Assembly: GCA_963710625.1 (NCBI GenBank)
Contig: CAVQBG010000003.1
Coordinates: forward strand, 1-64,000
Source: Sva-07 sp963710625
Lineage (GTDB): Bacteria; Actinomycetota; Acidimicrobiia; Acidimicrobiales; Ilumatobacteraceae
DNA: 64,000 nucleotides
Reading direction: 5' to 3'
Shown: piece after piece, positions 8,939-15,982 of the stretch
Numbering within the stretch: position 1 is the first letter of the stretch
Layout: every line of letters starts with the position of its first letter
Position numbers and translations under genes: made by a program
The notes under the pieces: generated by a model
The model's input: the letters and a program-made list of their open reading frames with translations, nothing else
Database searches by the model: none
What the model was told of the DNA's origin: nothing

Positions 8939-9481
8939 TCAGGATCCCGACGGCTGGTGTGCCGTCGACTCGTGTGCCGCCGCCTCGTGAAGGGGATCGA
9001 CCGTCAGGAGACGGTGGGCCTCGTGCGGGTCCGACGCGAAACCGGGCGTGTCACGACAGAGCTCGACCATGATCCCGTTGGGGTCGAGGTAGTACAGCGA
9101 ATGGCACCAGCCGTGGTCCTGCTCCATCGCCGGCTCGATGCCCTCGGCCGTCATGCGGGCTCGTACGGCCTCCTGCTGCTCGGTGCTCGCCCGGAAGGCG
9201 CAGTGGTTCACCCAGAACGGGAGCCCGACGCCGTCGGACAGATCGGTGGTCCACCCCGGCCGTTCGCCGACCTCGTGGAGTTCGAAGAACGCGATGCACT
9301 CCGCCGCGCCGTCGGCGGTCGCCGGTGTGTCGGCGGTGATCTCGTAGAACACGTGGCGGATCCAGCTGTCGCCAAGGGCGGTGATCTCGGTGTGGACCAG
9401 CGGGAACCCCATCAGGTCCTCGTAGAAGTGCGTGGTGGCCTCGACGTCCCGGGTGGCGTAGGCAACGTGGTGCAGCGGCAT
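8939..9481 (-). CDS. VOC-family (glyoxalase/dioxygenase-like) protein
   Basis: A 180-residue metal-dependent vicinal-oxygen-chelate protein. The first beta-alpha-beta module starts with LHHVAYATRDVEATTHFYEDL (metal His at 4-5), and the second ends with HSLYYLDPNGIMVELC, the Glu being the usual last metal ligand. Extradiol dioxygenases, glyoxalases and epimerases share this pattern, so the reaction is open. ATG 9481 has TACGCT 6 bases upstream. First gene of the VOC-CMD-PfkB unit and divergent from the hydrolase gene. Confidence 0.85.
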   Translation of the reverse strand: MPLHHVAYATRDVEATTHFYEDLMGFPLVHTEITALGDSWIRHVFYEITADTPATADGAAECIAFFELHEVGERPGWTTDLSDGVGLPFWVNHCAFRASTEQQEAVRARMTAEGIEPAMEQDHGWCHSLYYLDPNGIMVELCRDTPGFASDPHEAHRLLTVDPLHEAAAHESTAHQPSGS

Positions 9482-9487
9482 GGGTCG

Positions 9488-9493
9488 AGCGTA
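9488..9493 (-). promoter_or_regulatory. -10 box TACGCT for the VOC-CMD-PfkB unit
   Basis: Minus-strand TACGCT, 6 bases before ATG 9481. It faces the box at 9514 in a 44-base divergent promoter region. Confidence 0.5.
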
Positions 9494-9513
9494 GATCCCG
9501 CGCCGGGGACGAC

Positions 9514-9519
9514 TAACAA
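9514..9519 (+). promoter_or_regulatory. -10-like TAACAA for the alpha/beta hydrolase gene
   Basis: TAACAA is 6 bases before ATG 9526. The intervening GGGGAG could instead serve as a ribosome binding site, so a leader is also possible. Confidence 0.35.
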
Positions 9520-9525
9520 GGGGAG

Positions 9526-10323
9526 ATGCCGATCGCCCACGTCAACGGAATCGACGTCTACCACGAGCTCCACGGTGACGGCCCGCCCTTGCTGGCCATC
9601 AGCGGCAGCGGGAACGACCTGCGCGTGTCGGAGCCCTCGCTGCTCCCGGTCAACAAGGCGTTCACGACGCTGTCCTACGACCAGCGCGGTCTCGGCCGGA
9701 CGTCGAAACCGGACACCGACTACACGATGGCCGACTACGCCGACGACGCTGCCGCGCTCGTGGACGCAATGGGGTGGGATCGTTGCCACGTGATGGGGAC
9801 GAGCTTCGGTGGGATGGTCGCTCTCAACCTGGCTGTCCGGCACCCGGAGGTGATCGACCGGCTCGTGCTGTGCTGCACCTCGCCGGGAGGGGCCGCGCCG
9901 TCGTATCCACTGCACCGTTTGGGTCAGTTGAGCCCCGCCGAGGCGTTCGAGGAGCGCTGTCGCCTCACCGATCGCCGTTACGACCCGGATGCCGCCGAAC
10001 CGATTCCCGGGGCGGGCCGCTACTTCGACGGGATGAAGCAGCAGTCGATGGCGCCCCCGGACCCCGAGCAGCTGGCCGGCCTCGGTCGCCAGATGCGCGC
10101 TCGCATGGGCCACGACGTGATGGCCGACCTCCCGACGATCACCCATCCGACGCTGGTGTGCGCGGGGGAGTACGACGACATCGCTCCGGTGGCGAACTCC
10201 GAACTCCTGGCCGACCGTATGCCCGACGCCACGCTGCGCGTGTTCGATGGCGGGCACATCTTCCTCGTCCAGGATCGCTCGTCCTGGTCGGCGATCATCG
10301 AGTTCCTCGGAGGTGCATCGTGA
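9526..10323 (+). CDS. Alpha/beta hydrolase
   Basis: A 265-residue alpha/beta-hydrolase fold enzyme. The nucleophile elbow is GTSFGG (Ser ~89), the oxyanion region is LLAISGSGNDLR, the acid is likely the Asp in CAGEYDDIAP and the His lies in DGGHIFLVQD, so the catalytic triad is complete. Close in layout to esterases and 3-oxoadipate enol-lactone hydrolase-like proteins, though it lacks diagnostic residues for any one substrate. It is translationally coupled (GTGA overlap) to a second VOC protein; the divergent neighbour is also a VOC protein, hinting at an aromatic or lactone pathway. Confidence 0.87.
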   Translation: MPIAHVNGIDVYHELHGDGPPLLAISGSGNDLRVSEPSLLPVNKAFTTLSYDQRGLGRTSKPDTDYTMADYADDAAALVDAMGWDRCHVMGTSFGGMVALNLAVRHPEVIDRLVLCCTSPGGAAPSYPLHRLGQLSPAEAFEERCRLTDRRYDPDAAEPIPGAGRYFDGMKQQSMAPPDPEQLAGLGRQMRARMGHDVMADLPTITHPTLVCAGEYDDIAPVANSELLADRMPDATLRVFDGGHIFLVQDRSSWSAIIEFLGGAS

Positions 10324-10985
10324 TCCGTCTCCGCCAGGTTGCGGTGATCGCTCCCGACCTCGACCCGGTCGTCGACGAACTGTGCGACGTGTTCGGCCTG
10401 CCGGTCGTGTTCCACGACCCCGGCGTCGCCGAGTTCGGTCTGCGCAATGCGTTGCTGCTCGTCGGTGATCAGTTCCTCGAGGTCCTCTCACCGGTGCGTG
10501 ACGACACGACGGTCGGCCGACTGTTGGACAAGCGTGGTGGCGCCGGCGGTTACATGGCGATCTACGAGGTGGACGACCTCGATGACCGGGTTGCTCGCCT
10601 GGGTGAGCAGGGTGTGCGGATCGTCTGGACGGGCGACTTCGGCGACATCCGTGGGCGGCACCTGCACCCGCGCGACGTCGGTGGTGCGCTCGTGTCGCTC
10701 GACGAACCGGTCCCCGCCGGGAGTTGGCGCTGGGGCGGCCCGACATGGCCGACCACCGACGTGTCGGCGGCGGTGGTCGATGGCATCGCAGGCGTGACGG
10801 TCGGCGCGGACGACCCCGATGCGCTGCGGTCGCGCTGGGAGGAACTCGATCTCGCCGAGGCGGTGCGGTTCGTCCCCGCATCGACACGGGCCGAGGGCAT
10901 CGACGGTGTCGATCTCCACTCGGTCGATCGCTCCCGGGTCGGCGAACGCCACGACATCGGTGGCGTCGCCTTCACCCTCGTCTGA
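10320..10985 (+). CDS. VOC-family protein
   Basis: A 221-residue protein of the vicinal-oxygen-chelate type. The opening IRLRQVAVIAPDLDPVVDEL and the segment GRHLHPRDVGGALVSLDEP (His then Asp/Glu at the end of a strand) fit the family, but the first metal His is replaced by Val/Ala, so metal binding may be lost. The GTG start at 10320 overlaps the hydrolase stop, which fixes it. The C-terminal half is a second, weaker module. Probably works with the hydrolase; function unknown. Confidence 0.75.
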   Translation: MIRLRQVAVIAPDLDPVVDELCDVFGLPVVFHDPGVAEFGLRNALLLVGDQFLEVLSPVRDDTTVGRLLDKRGGAGGYMAIYEVDDLDDRVARLGEQGVRIVWTGDFGDIRGRHLHPRDVGGALVSLDEPVPAGSWRWGGPTWPTTDVSAAVVDGIAGVTVGADDPDALRSRWEELDLAEAVRFVPASTRAEGIDGVDLHSVDRSRVGERHDIGGVAFTLV

Positions 10986-11060
10986 GTTCGGCAGGAAGAC
11001 GAGATCCATGGGTGAAACCAGCGCCAGCAACGTCTGGCACTACCGGAGGCGGGCGTCGAA

Positions 11061-11102
11061 CTGATGAGCCAAACCACCGCATGTGGTGGATTCGCTCATC
11101 AG
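11061..11102. terminator. Long hairpin between convergent genes
   Basis: CTGATGAGC (11061-11069) pairs with GCTCATCAG (11094-11102), and an inner CCACC/GGTGG pair encloses GCATGT. There is no T-tract. The site lies between the VOC gene and the minus-strand NTF2-like gene, so it may end transcription from both sides. Confidence 0.6.
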
Positions 11103-11141
11103 TGGGCTTCGGTGCGTCGTCCCGCTGCGACGACCAACGAT

Positions 11142-11678
11142 CTACTCGGCGGATTGCCGGTCGAACGCTGCGATCCTCCACTCACCGTCCACCTTGCGCA
11201 ACGTGTAGACCATCGTCCCGTTCCACGAGTTGCCTTGGCTGCTGTCGAAGTCCATCGGCACGCTCACTTGCAGATCTCCGCTGCCATTCGGGTCACGCAC
11301 GACCGTTGGTTCACCCGTGAAGGTCTGTTCGATGGGGCCGTAGCCCGTCACGACCTCGATGTAGTCGTCGATCGTGCCGATGGCCTTTCCATCGTCGAGC
11401 CACATGGCGTCGTCGGTGAGCGTCGCCCGCATCATTTCGCCGTCGGCGACGTTCTGGGCTTCGTTGTGTGCCGTCACGACGGCGATCGCAGCAGCAACGT
11501 CGTCGGAGGACACGGCGTCGTCATCGTCGGCGGTCATCACGGCTGCAAGCCCGCCAACGACGAGCAGGGCGATTGCCGGCAAGCCCGCCAGCCAGGCCCA
11601 GCGCCACCGCCGGTGCGTCTCCTTCGGGGGCGTCTCCGACGAGCGGTGCTCGGGGAGAGTCATTTGTTCGGTGACCAT
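11142..11678 (-). CDS. Membrane-anchored SnoaL/NTF2-like protein
   Basis: A 178-residue protein with a basic cytoplasmic head, one membrane segment (WLAGLPAIALLVVGGLAAVM, ~30-49) and an outer domain of NTF2-like type: VVTAHNEAQNVADGEMMRATL, DDAMWLDDG, ending in VYTLRKVDGEWRIAAFDRQ, the usual last strands of SnoaL-like folds. The start is certain: GGAGGTGAT stands directly upstream (11684-11692), close to a perfect anti-16S match. Such proteins often bind small ligands or serve as domains of mycobacterial Mce-associated proteins. No catalytic residues stand out. Confidence 0.72.
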   Translation of the reverse strand: MVTEQMTLPEHRSSETPPKETHRRWRWAWLAGLPAIALLVVGGLAAVMTADDDDAVSSDDVAAAIAVVTAHNEAQNVADGEMMRATLTDDAMWLDDGKAIGTIDDYIEVVTGYGPIEQTFTGEPTVVRDPNGSGDLQVSVPMDFDSSQGNSWNGTMVYTLRKVDGEWRIAAFDRQSAE

Positions 11679-11951
11679 GACTCATCACCTCCACGACGGA
11701 TGTGTGTCATCCCTGCATTCAACGTACGGCGGTCACCACACGCCGCGTCAGAGCCCAAGGTCGGTTCATCGGCGTCAGCCGGGTGCCCGATGGTCGCGTT
11801 CCCGACCCGGCGTTCGGTGATGCCGCGCCCCTGTCGGACGACCGGTCTCGCTCATCGGTGTGGAGGGATCTGGTGGCGGGCGACGAACTGTCACCCATTC
11901 ACCGCACGTTGCTGTCGAACTCACCCTCGTCTGAAGGTGTGCGAGTCGGGG
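11679..11951. other. 273-base spacer with no convincing gene
   Basis: Holds the strong Shine-Dalgarno of the NTF2-like gene at 11684-11692. A plus-strand open frame (11702-11968) has no start signal or recognisable product, and I do not call it. No terminator hairpin is obvious. Confidence 0.5.
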
Positions 11952-12428
11952 TCAGCCGCCTGCGCTGACGTCGTTCCACACCGAGGTCGCGCCGGAATGG
12001 CCGACCTCGATCACCGTCCAGGTCGCGCCGACACCGACGATCAACGACGCACCGACGAGGACCGCGGTGACGACGCGCGGCGACAGCGAGCCGAGACGCT
12101 TGCGCGTGTAGGGCTCGGCGGCGACGAGCGCGCTCACCACCGTCACGCCGATGGCCCATGGCAGGACCGTCTCGCCCTGCTCCGTGTGTTCCTCCACGAG
12201 CTCGGTCTTCTTGACGTCGCCTTGGAGCGACTCACCCGACTGCTGGGCGAGGCCGACGGCGATGGTGGCAGCGAGCGCGACGCCGAGCACGACCGGCCCG
12301 TAGGCTCGTCGAGCCCGTGGAATCGCTGCGACGACGACGAGCGCGATCGCGGCGATCGGGAGGAGCACCACCGCTGCGTGGACGACGAGCGGATGGGCCG
12401 GGAGCCCGAAGAGGGTGTCGATTTCCAT
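11952..12428 (-). CDS. DUF2231-family four-helix membrane protein
   Basis: A 158-residue integral membrane protein. The N-terminal GLPAHPLVVHAAVVLLPIA is the DUF2231 signature (HPLxVH, possible haem or metal ligands). Hydrophobic segments lie near residues 15-35, 45-62, 88-105 and 122-140, with a charged loop between the second and third (VKKTELVEEHTEQGE). DUF2231 proteins often accompany cytochromes and other membrane redox components; here the neighbours are a ferric-reductase-like protein and ApbE. AGGAG lies 8 bases before ATG 12428. Role inferred from context only. Confidence 0.82.
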   Translation of the reverse strand: MEIDTLFGLPAHPLVVHAAVVLLPIAAIALVVVAAIPRARRAYGPVVLGVALAATIAVGLAQQSGESLQGDVKKTELVEEHTEQGETVLPWAIGVTVVSALVAAEPYTRKRLGSLSPRVVTAVLVGASLIVGVGATWTVIEVGHSGATSVWNDVSAGG

Positions 12429-12442
12429 GGTAGGCTCCTGCC

Positions 12443-12490
12443 GGTGGCTCAGCTGCTCGGTGGCTCAGCTGCTCGGTGGCTCAGTTGCTC
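12443..12490. repeat. Three 16-bp tandem repeats between two membrane-protein genes
   Basis: Units at 12443-12458, 12459-12474 and 12475-12490 share GGTGGCTCAGCTGCTC; the third has one change (T for C). The palindrome CAGCTG is central. The stop codon of the ferric-reductase-like gene lies inside the third unit. Confidence 0.85.
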
Positions 12491-13047
12491 GGTGTCAGGG
12501 TTCGGGCGCGAGCGTGAGTGGGGCGCTTGCGGTGCGTGAGTCGGTACACGGTCGACCACGCCACGGCGATGATCGACGCAACGGCCGTCACCTGGTAGAG
12601 CCATTGGGCACGATCGGTGCCGGCGAGTGCTGCGTGCAGGCTGGTCAGGAGGAACACGGCATAGCTCGAGAAGTGGATCCACCTCCACACCCGACGCGGC
12701 AGCCGTTTCGTGAGCAGTGAGGTCACCTCGACCGCCACGAGGAGCCACATGGCCACCACGCCGAGCGCCACGGCGAGCGGCTTCCACGCCGACGCGAACG
12801 GCACGGTCAGATCGACGAGATCGAACGACACGTAGCTGTCGGCCACGAGTGCGGCCATGTGGATCGCGACGAACGAGATGGTGAGGCCGCCGAGCCAACG
12901 GTGGAGGTCGAGCAGCCAGGCGGGACGGCGATGCTCCGGGAAGGCCTTGGTCGACAGCACGATGCCCCAGATGACCGACGCGGTCAGCATGAGCCACGCC
13001 ACGATCCCCGACGCACGAGTGAGGTACCACCAGAACTGCGGGTTCAT
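12481..13047 (-). CDS. Ferric-reductase-like transmembrane protein
   Basis: A 188-residue membrane protein of the ferric reductase-like/MsrQ type, with six likely helices. Candidate haem-ligand histidines are in LLDLHRWLGG (~54), FVAIHMAAL (~67), WRWIHFSSY (~129) and LTSLHAALA (~142): two pairs on neighbouring helices, as expected for a bis-haem cytochrome b. The cytosolic FAD/NAD domain of full ferric reductases is absent, so electrons must come from a partner or from quinol. The ATG at 13047 overlaps the ApbE stop (ATGA). Grouping with ApbE suggests an extracytoplasmic flavin/haem electron path. Confidence 0.87.
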   Translation of the reverse strand: MNPQFWWYLTRASGIVAWLMLTASVIWGIVLSTKAFPEHRRPAWLLDLHRWLGGLTISFVAIHMAALVADSYVSFDLVDLTVPFASAWKPLAVALGVVAMWLLVAVEVTSLLTKRLPRRVWRWIHFSSYAVFLLTSLHAALAGTDRAQWLYQVTAVASIIAVAWSTVYRLTHRKRPTHARARTLTPSN

Positions 13048-13985
13048 CGGCCGACCAGTTCTCGGGCGACGGCGAGATCGGCCGTCGCGTACCGCGAGCC
13101 GTCGAGGCCGACGGCGAGGCCGGTGAGGCCGTGCCGGTCGAGATGGTCGATCGCGCCGTCGGATCCGGCGAGCAGCGCGGCGGTCGCATGTGCTTCGGCG
13201 ATCCACCCGGAACGGGCGACGACGGTCACGGTCGCGAGGTCGGTCGACGACATCTCCCCGATGCGGGGATCGATCAGGTGGTGCCGCTCCTGTCCTGTCT
13301 GGATCCATCGACGCGACCTGGTGCTGGAGGTCGCGACACCTCCACCGCTCACGGCGAGTCGACACAGCTCGCCGTTCGACGGATCGGGATCCTCGACCGA
13401 GATGCTCCAGCCGTCCGCTGCGCTCGACGTCGCGGGTGGGGACCCCGCCATCGTCATGTCGCCCCCGATGCTGACGAGTGCGCCGGATACACCGAGATCG
13501 AGAAGACGCTGCACTGCGATGTCGGCGGCGAGGCCCTTGCCGATGCCTCCGGGATCGAGCGTCAGCCCGGCGGGCAGTCGGATCGCGACGCCAGACCGGT
13601 CGAGCTCGATGTCTCGCATCGTCGGACCGGCATCGTTGCCCAGAGCAACGAGCTGACCGTCAGGGAGGATTGTCACCCTCCACGGATCGTCGATGCTTGC
13701 GCGGTATCCGGTGTCGACCAGGATCGGAAGCACGGACGGGTCGAAGGCGCCGTCCGTTGCGCTCCAGGCCTCGATCATCGAGACGACGAGCGTGATCGTG
13801 AGCGGGTCGACGGCGACCCAGGCGCCGGGTGAGTTGTTGAGCCGAGTGATGTCGCTGTCGGGCAGGAACCGACTCCATCGCGCTTCGAGATCGTGGAGCA
13901 ACCCGACGGTGTGCGCGAGGGCGTCGTCGAGCGTCCGGTCGTGATCGGCCCCGCCGACGACCACGATCTGCAGTTCGCTCGCCAT
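13044..13985 (-). CDS. apbE: FAD:protein FMN transferase (ApbE family)
   Basis: A 313-residue ApbE-type enzyme, which moves FMN from FAD onto a Thr/Ser of a target protein outside the cytoplasm. Motifs seen: RLNNSPGAW near residue 45, LDPGGIGKGLAADIAV, VSIGGDM and HHLIDPRIGEM, covering the flavin and Mg2+ sites. No clear signal peptide follows ATG 13985, which is odd for an exported enzyme; the longer upstream frame is low-complexity and overlaps the preceding gene, so I reject it. No neighbour shows the usual target motif, so its substrate lies elsewhere. Coupled with the ferric-reductase-like gene. Confidence 0.88.
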   Translation of the reverse strand: MASELQIVVVGGADHDRTLDDALAHTVGLLHDLEARWSRFLPDSDITRLNNSPGAWVAVDPLTITLVVSMIEAWSATDGAFDPSVLPILVDTGYRASIDDPWRVTILPDGQLVALGNDAGPTMRDIELDRSGVAIRLPAGLTLDPGGIGKGLAADIAVQRLLDLGVSGALVSIGGDMTMAGSPPATSSAADGWSISVEDPDPSNGELCRLAVSGGGVATSSTRSRRWIQTGQERHHLIDPRIGEMSSTDLATVTVVARSGWIAEAHATAALLAGSDGAIDHLDRHGLTGLAVGLDGSRYATADLAVARELVGR

Positions 13986-14001
13986 GACGCGAGCACGGTG
14001 C

Positions 14002-14553
14002 TCAGCCGCTTCCACGGGTCGTCGCCACGGGTGCGGGTGCGGGAGAAGGTGCGGCTGCGGCAGAGGGTGCGGCTGCCGGCGCCGGTGCGGGCGTGACGAC
14101 TCGGACGTCGGGGCGGGCCTCGAGCACGATCGGGCCGTCGGTGACCGGCGGTGCGGTGACCGGCGCTGCGGTGGCGTCGGTGCTCGGTGCCGCAACGGGT
14201 GCGGCGGTCGTGGGTGCAGCCGTCGGCGCCGTCACCGTCGGGGTCGGTGCCGGGGTCGGTGTCGGGGTCGGTGTCGGGGTTGCGACCGCGGGAGCGATCG
14301 AGGGGCTCGTCTCGGACGACGCGACGGCGTTGGCGACACCCATGGCAGCGACGATGCCGAACATCGTGCTGGCGCCGAGGGCGGTCGCAACCACCCGTGC
14401 CCCTGCCGCCGGATGGCGGCGTCGAGGAGACGTCGTTCGCCGCTGCGGTGCTCGTTGTGCTGCTGCCGCTGCGGCTGCCGCTGCTGGTGGCGGTGGTGGT
14501 GGTGGCGGGGGTGGTGGCAGCGGGTGACGCAGCAATGGGTCCAGGTCAGTCAT
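14002..14553 (-). CDS. Pro-rich single-pass membrane protein
   Basis: A 183-residue hypothetical protein: MTDLDPLLRH, an eleven-Pro and nine-Ala run, a basic patch, one membrane segment (GARVVATALGASTMFGIVAAMG, ~55-76), then an outer tail dominated by Thr-Pro and Ala-Pro repeats. The tail repeats come from a 12-base GC minisatellite near 14230-14285. ATG 14553 overlaps the stop of the preceding secreted-protein gene by 8 bases (ATGACTGA), so the two are translated together. Low-complexity spacers of this type span cell walls. No function can be assigned, and homopolymer runs make it prone to length change. Confidence 0.65.
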   Translation of the reverse strand: MTDLDPLLRHPLPPPPPPPPPPPAAAAAAAAAQRAPQRRTTSPRRRHPAAGARVVATALGASTMFGIVAAMGVANAVASSETSPSIAPAVATPTPTPTPTPAPTPTVTAPTAAPTTAAPVAAPSTDATAAPVTAPPVTDGPIVLEARPDVRVVTPAPAPAAAPSAAAAPSPAPAPVATTRGSG

Positions 14554-15205
14554 CGTCGTCTGCACCCTCGTACTCGTGGTGGTCGTCTTCGTACTCGTGA
14601 TCGTCGTCTTCGTACTCGTGATCGTCGTGGTCGTCGTCGTAGCTGCCGGCGGAGGCCGTGGCCGTCGGTCGTGTGGCGGTCGCCGGGGCCGGAGCCGGAG
14701 CGGCTGGCGCGGCCTGCGTGACGACGATCGGCTCGGTGACGTCGGCGAGGATCTCGCCGTCCGCTCCGAGGGTGGCGACGAACACCACGGTGCGGTCGCC
14801 GCCTCGGAAGGTGACGCTCAGCGTGCTGGGATCCGCTTGGACGGCTTCGGCGGTCCAGCCGGGGTTGGGCACTGCGCTGAGCAGGGCCAGCCCGGTCGGG
14901 CCGGCTGCCACCGACACCGATCCGGCGTCGGCAACGACGTACGACGATCCGGCGGGGACCGTGGTCTCGGTGGTGCTGGTCGGCGCGGGGACGGTGGTCG
15001 ACGTGATCGTCTCCACCGGCTGGACCTCGGCGCCGGCCGGCGCCGTCGCAGCGAGGTCGTCGGTGGCGGTCAGCGAGCCGATCGAGCTGTCGCCGGTGGA
15101 GTTGAGGATGCCGATGTTGGCGGCGATCGCTGCGGTGCCGGCGAGAACGACTCCGGCGATGGCGAGGCCGGTGACGAGGGTGGTTCGGGTTGCGAGTGAT
15201 TTCAT
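14546..15205 (-). CDS. Secreted protein with C-terminal Asp/His/Glu/Tyr repeats
   Basis: A 219-residue protein: signal-like N-terminus (TTLVTGLAIAGVVLAGTAAIA), a Thr/Ser-rich linker, a small domain of ~80 residues (strands such as SYVVADAGSVSVAA and LSVTFRGGDRTVVFVATLG), an Ala-Pro linker, and an acidic tail in which EYEDDDH-like units recur. The tail is coded by three 21-base tandem units (14568-14630). Its Asp/His/Glu density suggests binding of metal or Ca2+. ATG 15205 has TACCGT 7 bases upstream. It leads the redox operon and is divergent from the two-component system, which may control it. Confidence 0.7.
   Translation of the reverse strand: MKSLATRTTLVTGLAIAGVVLAGTAAIAANIGILNSTGDSSIGSLTATDDLAATAPAGAEVQPVETITSTTVPAPTSTTETTVPAGSSYVVADAGSVSVAAGPTGLALLSAVPNPGWTAEAVQADPSTLSVTFRGGDRTVVFVATLGADGEILADVTEPIVVTQAAPAAPAPAPATATRPTATASAGSYDDDHDDHEYEDDDHEYEDDHHEYEGADDDD
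14568..14630. repeat. Three 21-bp tandem units coding an acidic/His heptad
   Basis: Units begin at 14568, 14589 and 14610, each with TCGTACTCGTG then a variable end. On the minus strand they encode successive seven-residue blocks rich in Asp, His, Glu and Tyr. Confidence 0.85.
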
Positions 15206-15212
15206 GACGGGC

Positions 15213-15218
15213 ACGGTA
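15213..15218 (-). promoter_or_regulatory. -10 box TACCGT for the secreted repeat protein
   Basis: Minus-strand TACCGT, 7 bases before ATG 15205, inside the ~100-base divergent region shared with the response regulator gene. Confidence 0.5.
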
Positions 15219-15307
15219 CGAAACCGCTCACCAGCGGCCGGCAAGACGAAGGCAAACGTTGGGTAAGCGATCCCTCGACCACGAGCGCGGTGCGCGAATG
15301 TGGCGGG

Positions 15308-15982
15308 GTGCGACTTCTCCTGGTCGAAGACGACCCCACGATCTCCGAACCCCTCGTGGAGGGGCTGCGCCGGGAGGGCTTCGACGTGGATCTCGCAGCG
15401 ACGGGGACGCAGGCGTTGGCCGCCGGACCGGTCGACCTCGTCCTGCTCGACCTCGGGCTTCCCGATCTCGAGGGCCGCGTCGTGTGTCAGGAGATCCGGG
15501 CGGTCAGCTCGGTGCCGATCATCGTGGTGACGGCGCGCAGTGACGAGATCGATCGTGTCGTCCTGCTCGAGCTGGGGGCGGACGACTACGTGGTCAAGCC
15601 GTTCGGGTTCCGTGAACTCGTCGCCAGGATCCGGGCGGTGTTGCGCCGAACCGCATCGGCCGCGGGTCAGGAGGCGCCGACCGCGCTGGCCGTCGGTTCG
15701 CTGACGGTCGACCTGCGGAGCCACAGCGTGACCTTCGAGTCCGAGCCGATCGCCCTCACCCCGAAGGAGTACGACCTGCTCGTGAGCCTGGCATCCGACG
15801 CGGGAGCGGTCAAGACCCGTGAACAGCTGATGCGTGAGGTGTGGGACGAGCACTGGTGGGGATCGACGAAGACGCTCGACGTCCACGTCGCGTCGCTGCG
15901 CCGGAAACTGGAACCGGAGGTGATCGAAACGGTGCGCTCGGTCGGTTACCGGTACGTCGATGCCGACGGCGATCACCCGTGA
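15308..15982 (+). CDS. OmpR/PhoB-type response regulator
   Basis: A 224-residue response regulator. Receiver domain: RLLLVEDDP with the acidic pocket, phospho-acceptor Asp48 in LVLLDLGLPD, Thr in IIVVTARS, and Lys in DYVVKPFG. The C-terminal winged-helix domain carries LTPKEYDLLVSLASD and TKTLDVHVASLRRKL-like segments of DNA-recognition helices. GTG 15308 is preferred over the in-frame GTG 15290 because it begins directly at the first strand. It overlaps the sensor kinase by four bases. Likely targets are the divergent redox operon; the signal is unknown. Confidence 0.93.
   Translation: MRLLLVEDDPTISEPLVEGLRREGFDVDLAATGTQALAAGPVDLVLLDLGLPDLEGRVVCQEIRAVSSVPIIVVTARSDEIDRVVLLELGADDYVVKPFGFRELVARIRAVLRRTASAAGQEAPTALAVGSLTVDLRSHSVTFESEPIALTPKEYDLLVSLASDAGAVKTREQLMREVWDEHWWGSTKTLDVHVASLRRKLEPEVIETVRSVGYRYVDADGDHP

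Noticed and set aside
11702..11968. 88-codon plus-strand frame in the spacer before the DUF2231 gene
   Set aside because: No start signal, no homology by eye, and it runs into the end of the DUF2231 gene on the other strand.
11064..12539. 491-codon plus-strand open frame opposite the NTF2-like and DUF2231 genes
   Set aside because: Starts inside a terminator-like hairpin and translates to compositionally odd sequence; the minus-strand genes have a strong Shine-Dalgarno and family motifs.
14002..14553. Flavinylation target of ApbE in the Pro-rich protein (ALGASTM)
   Set aside because: The segment lies in the membrane helix and lacks the DxxTGA(S/T) context of FMN-binding domains.
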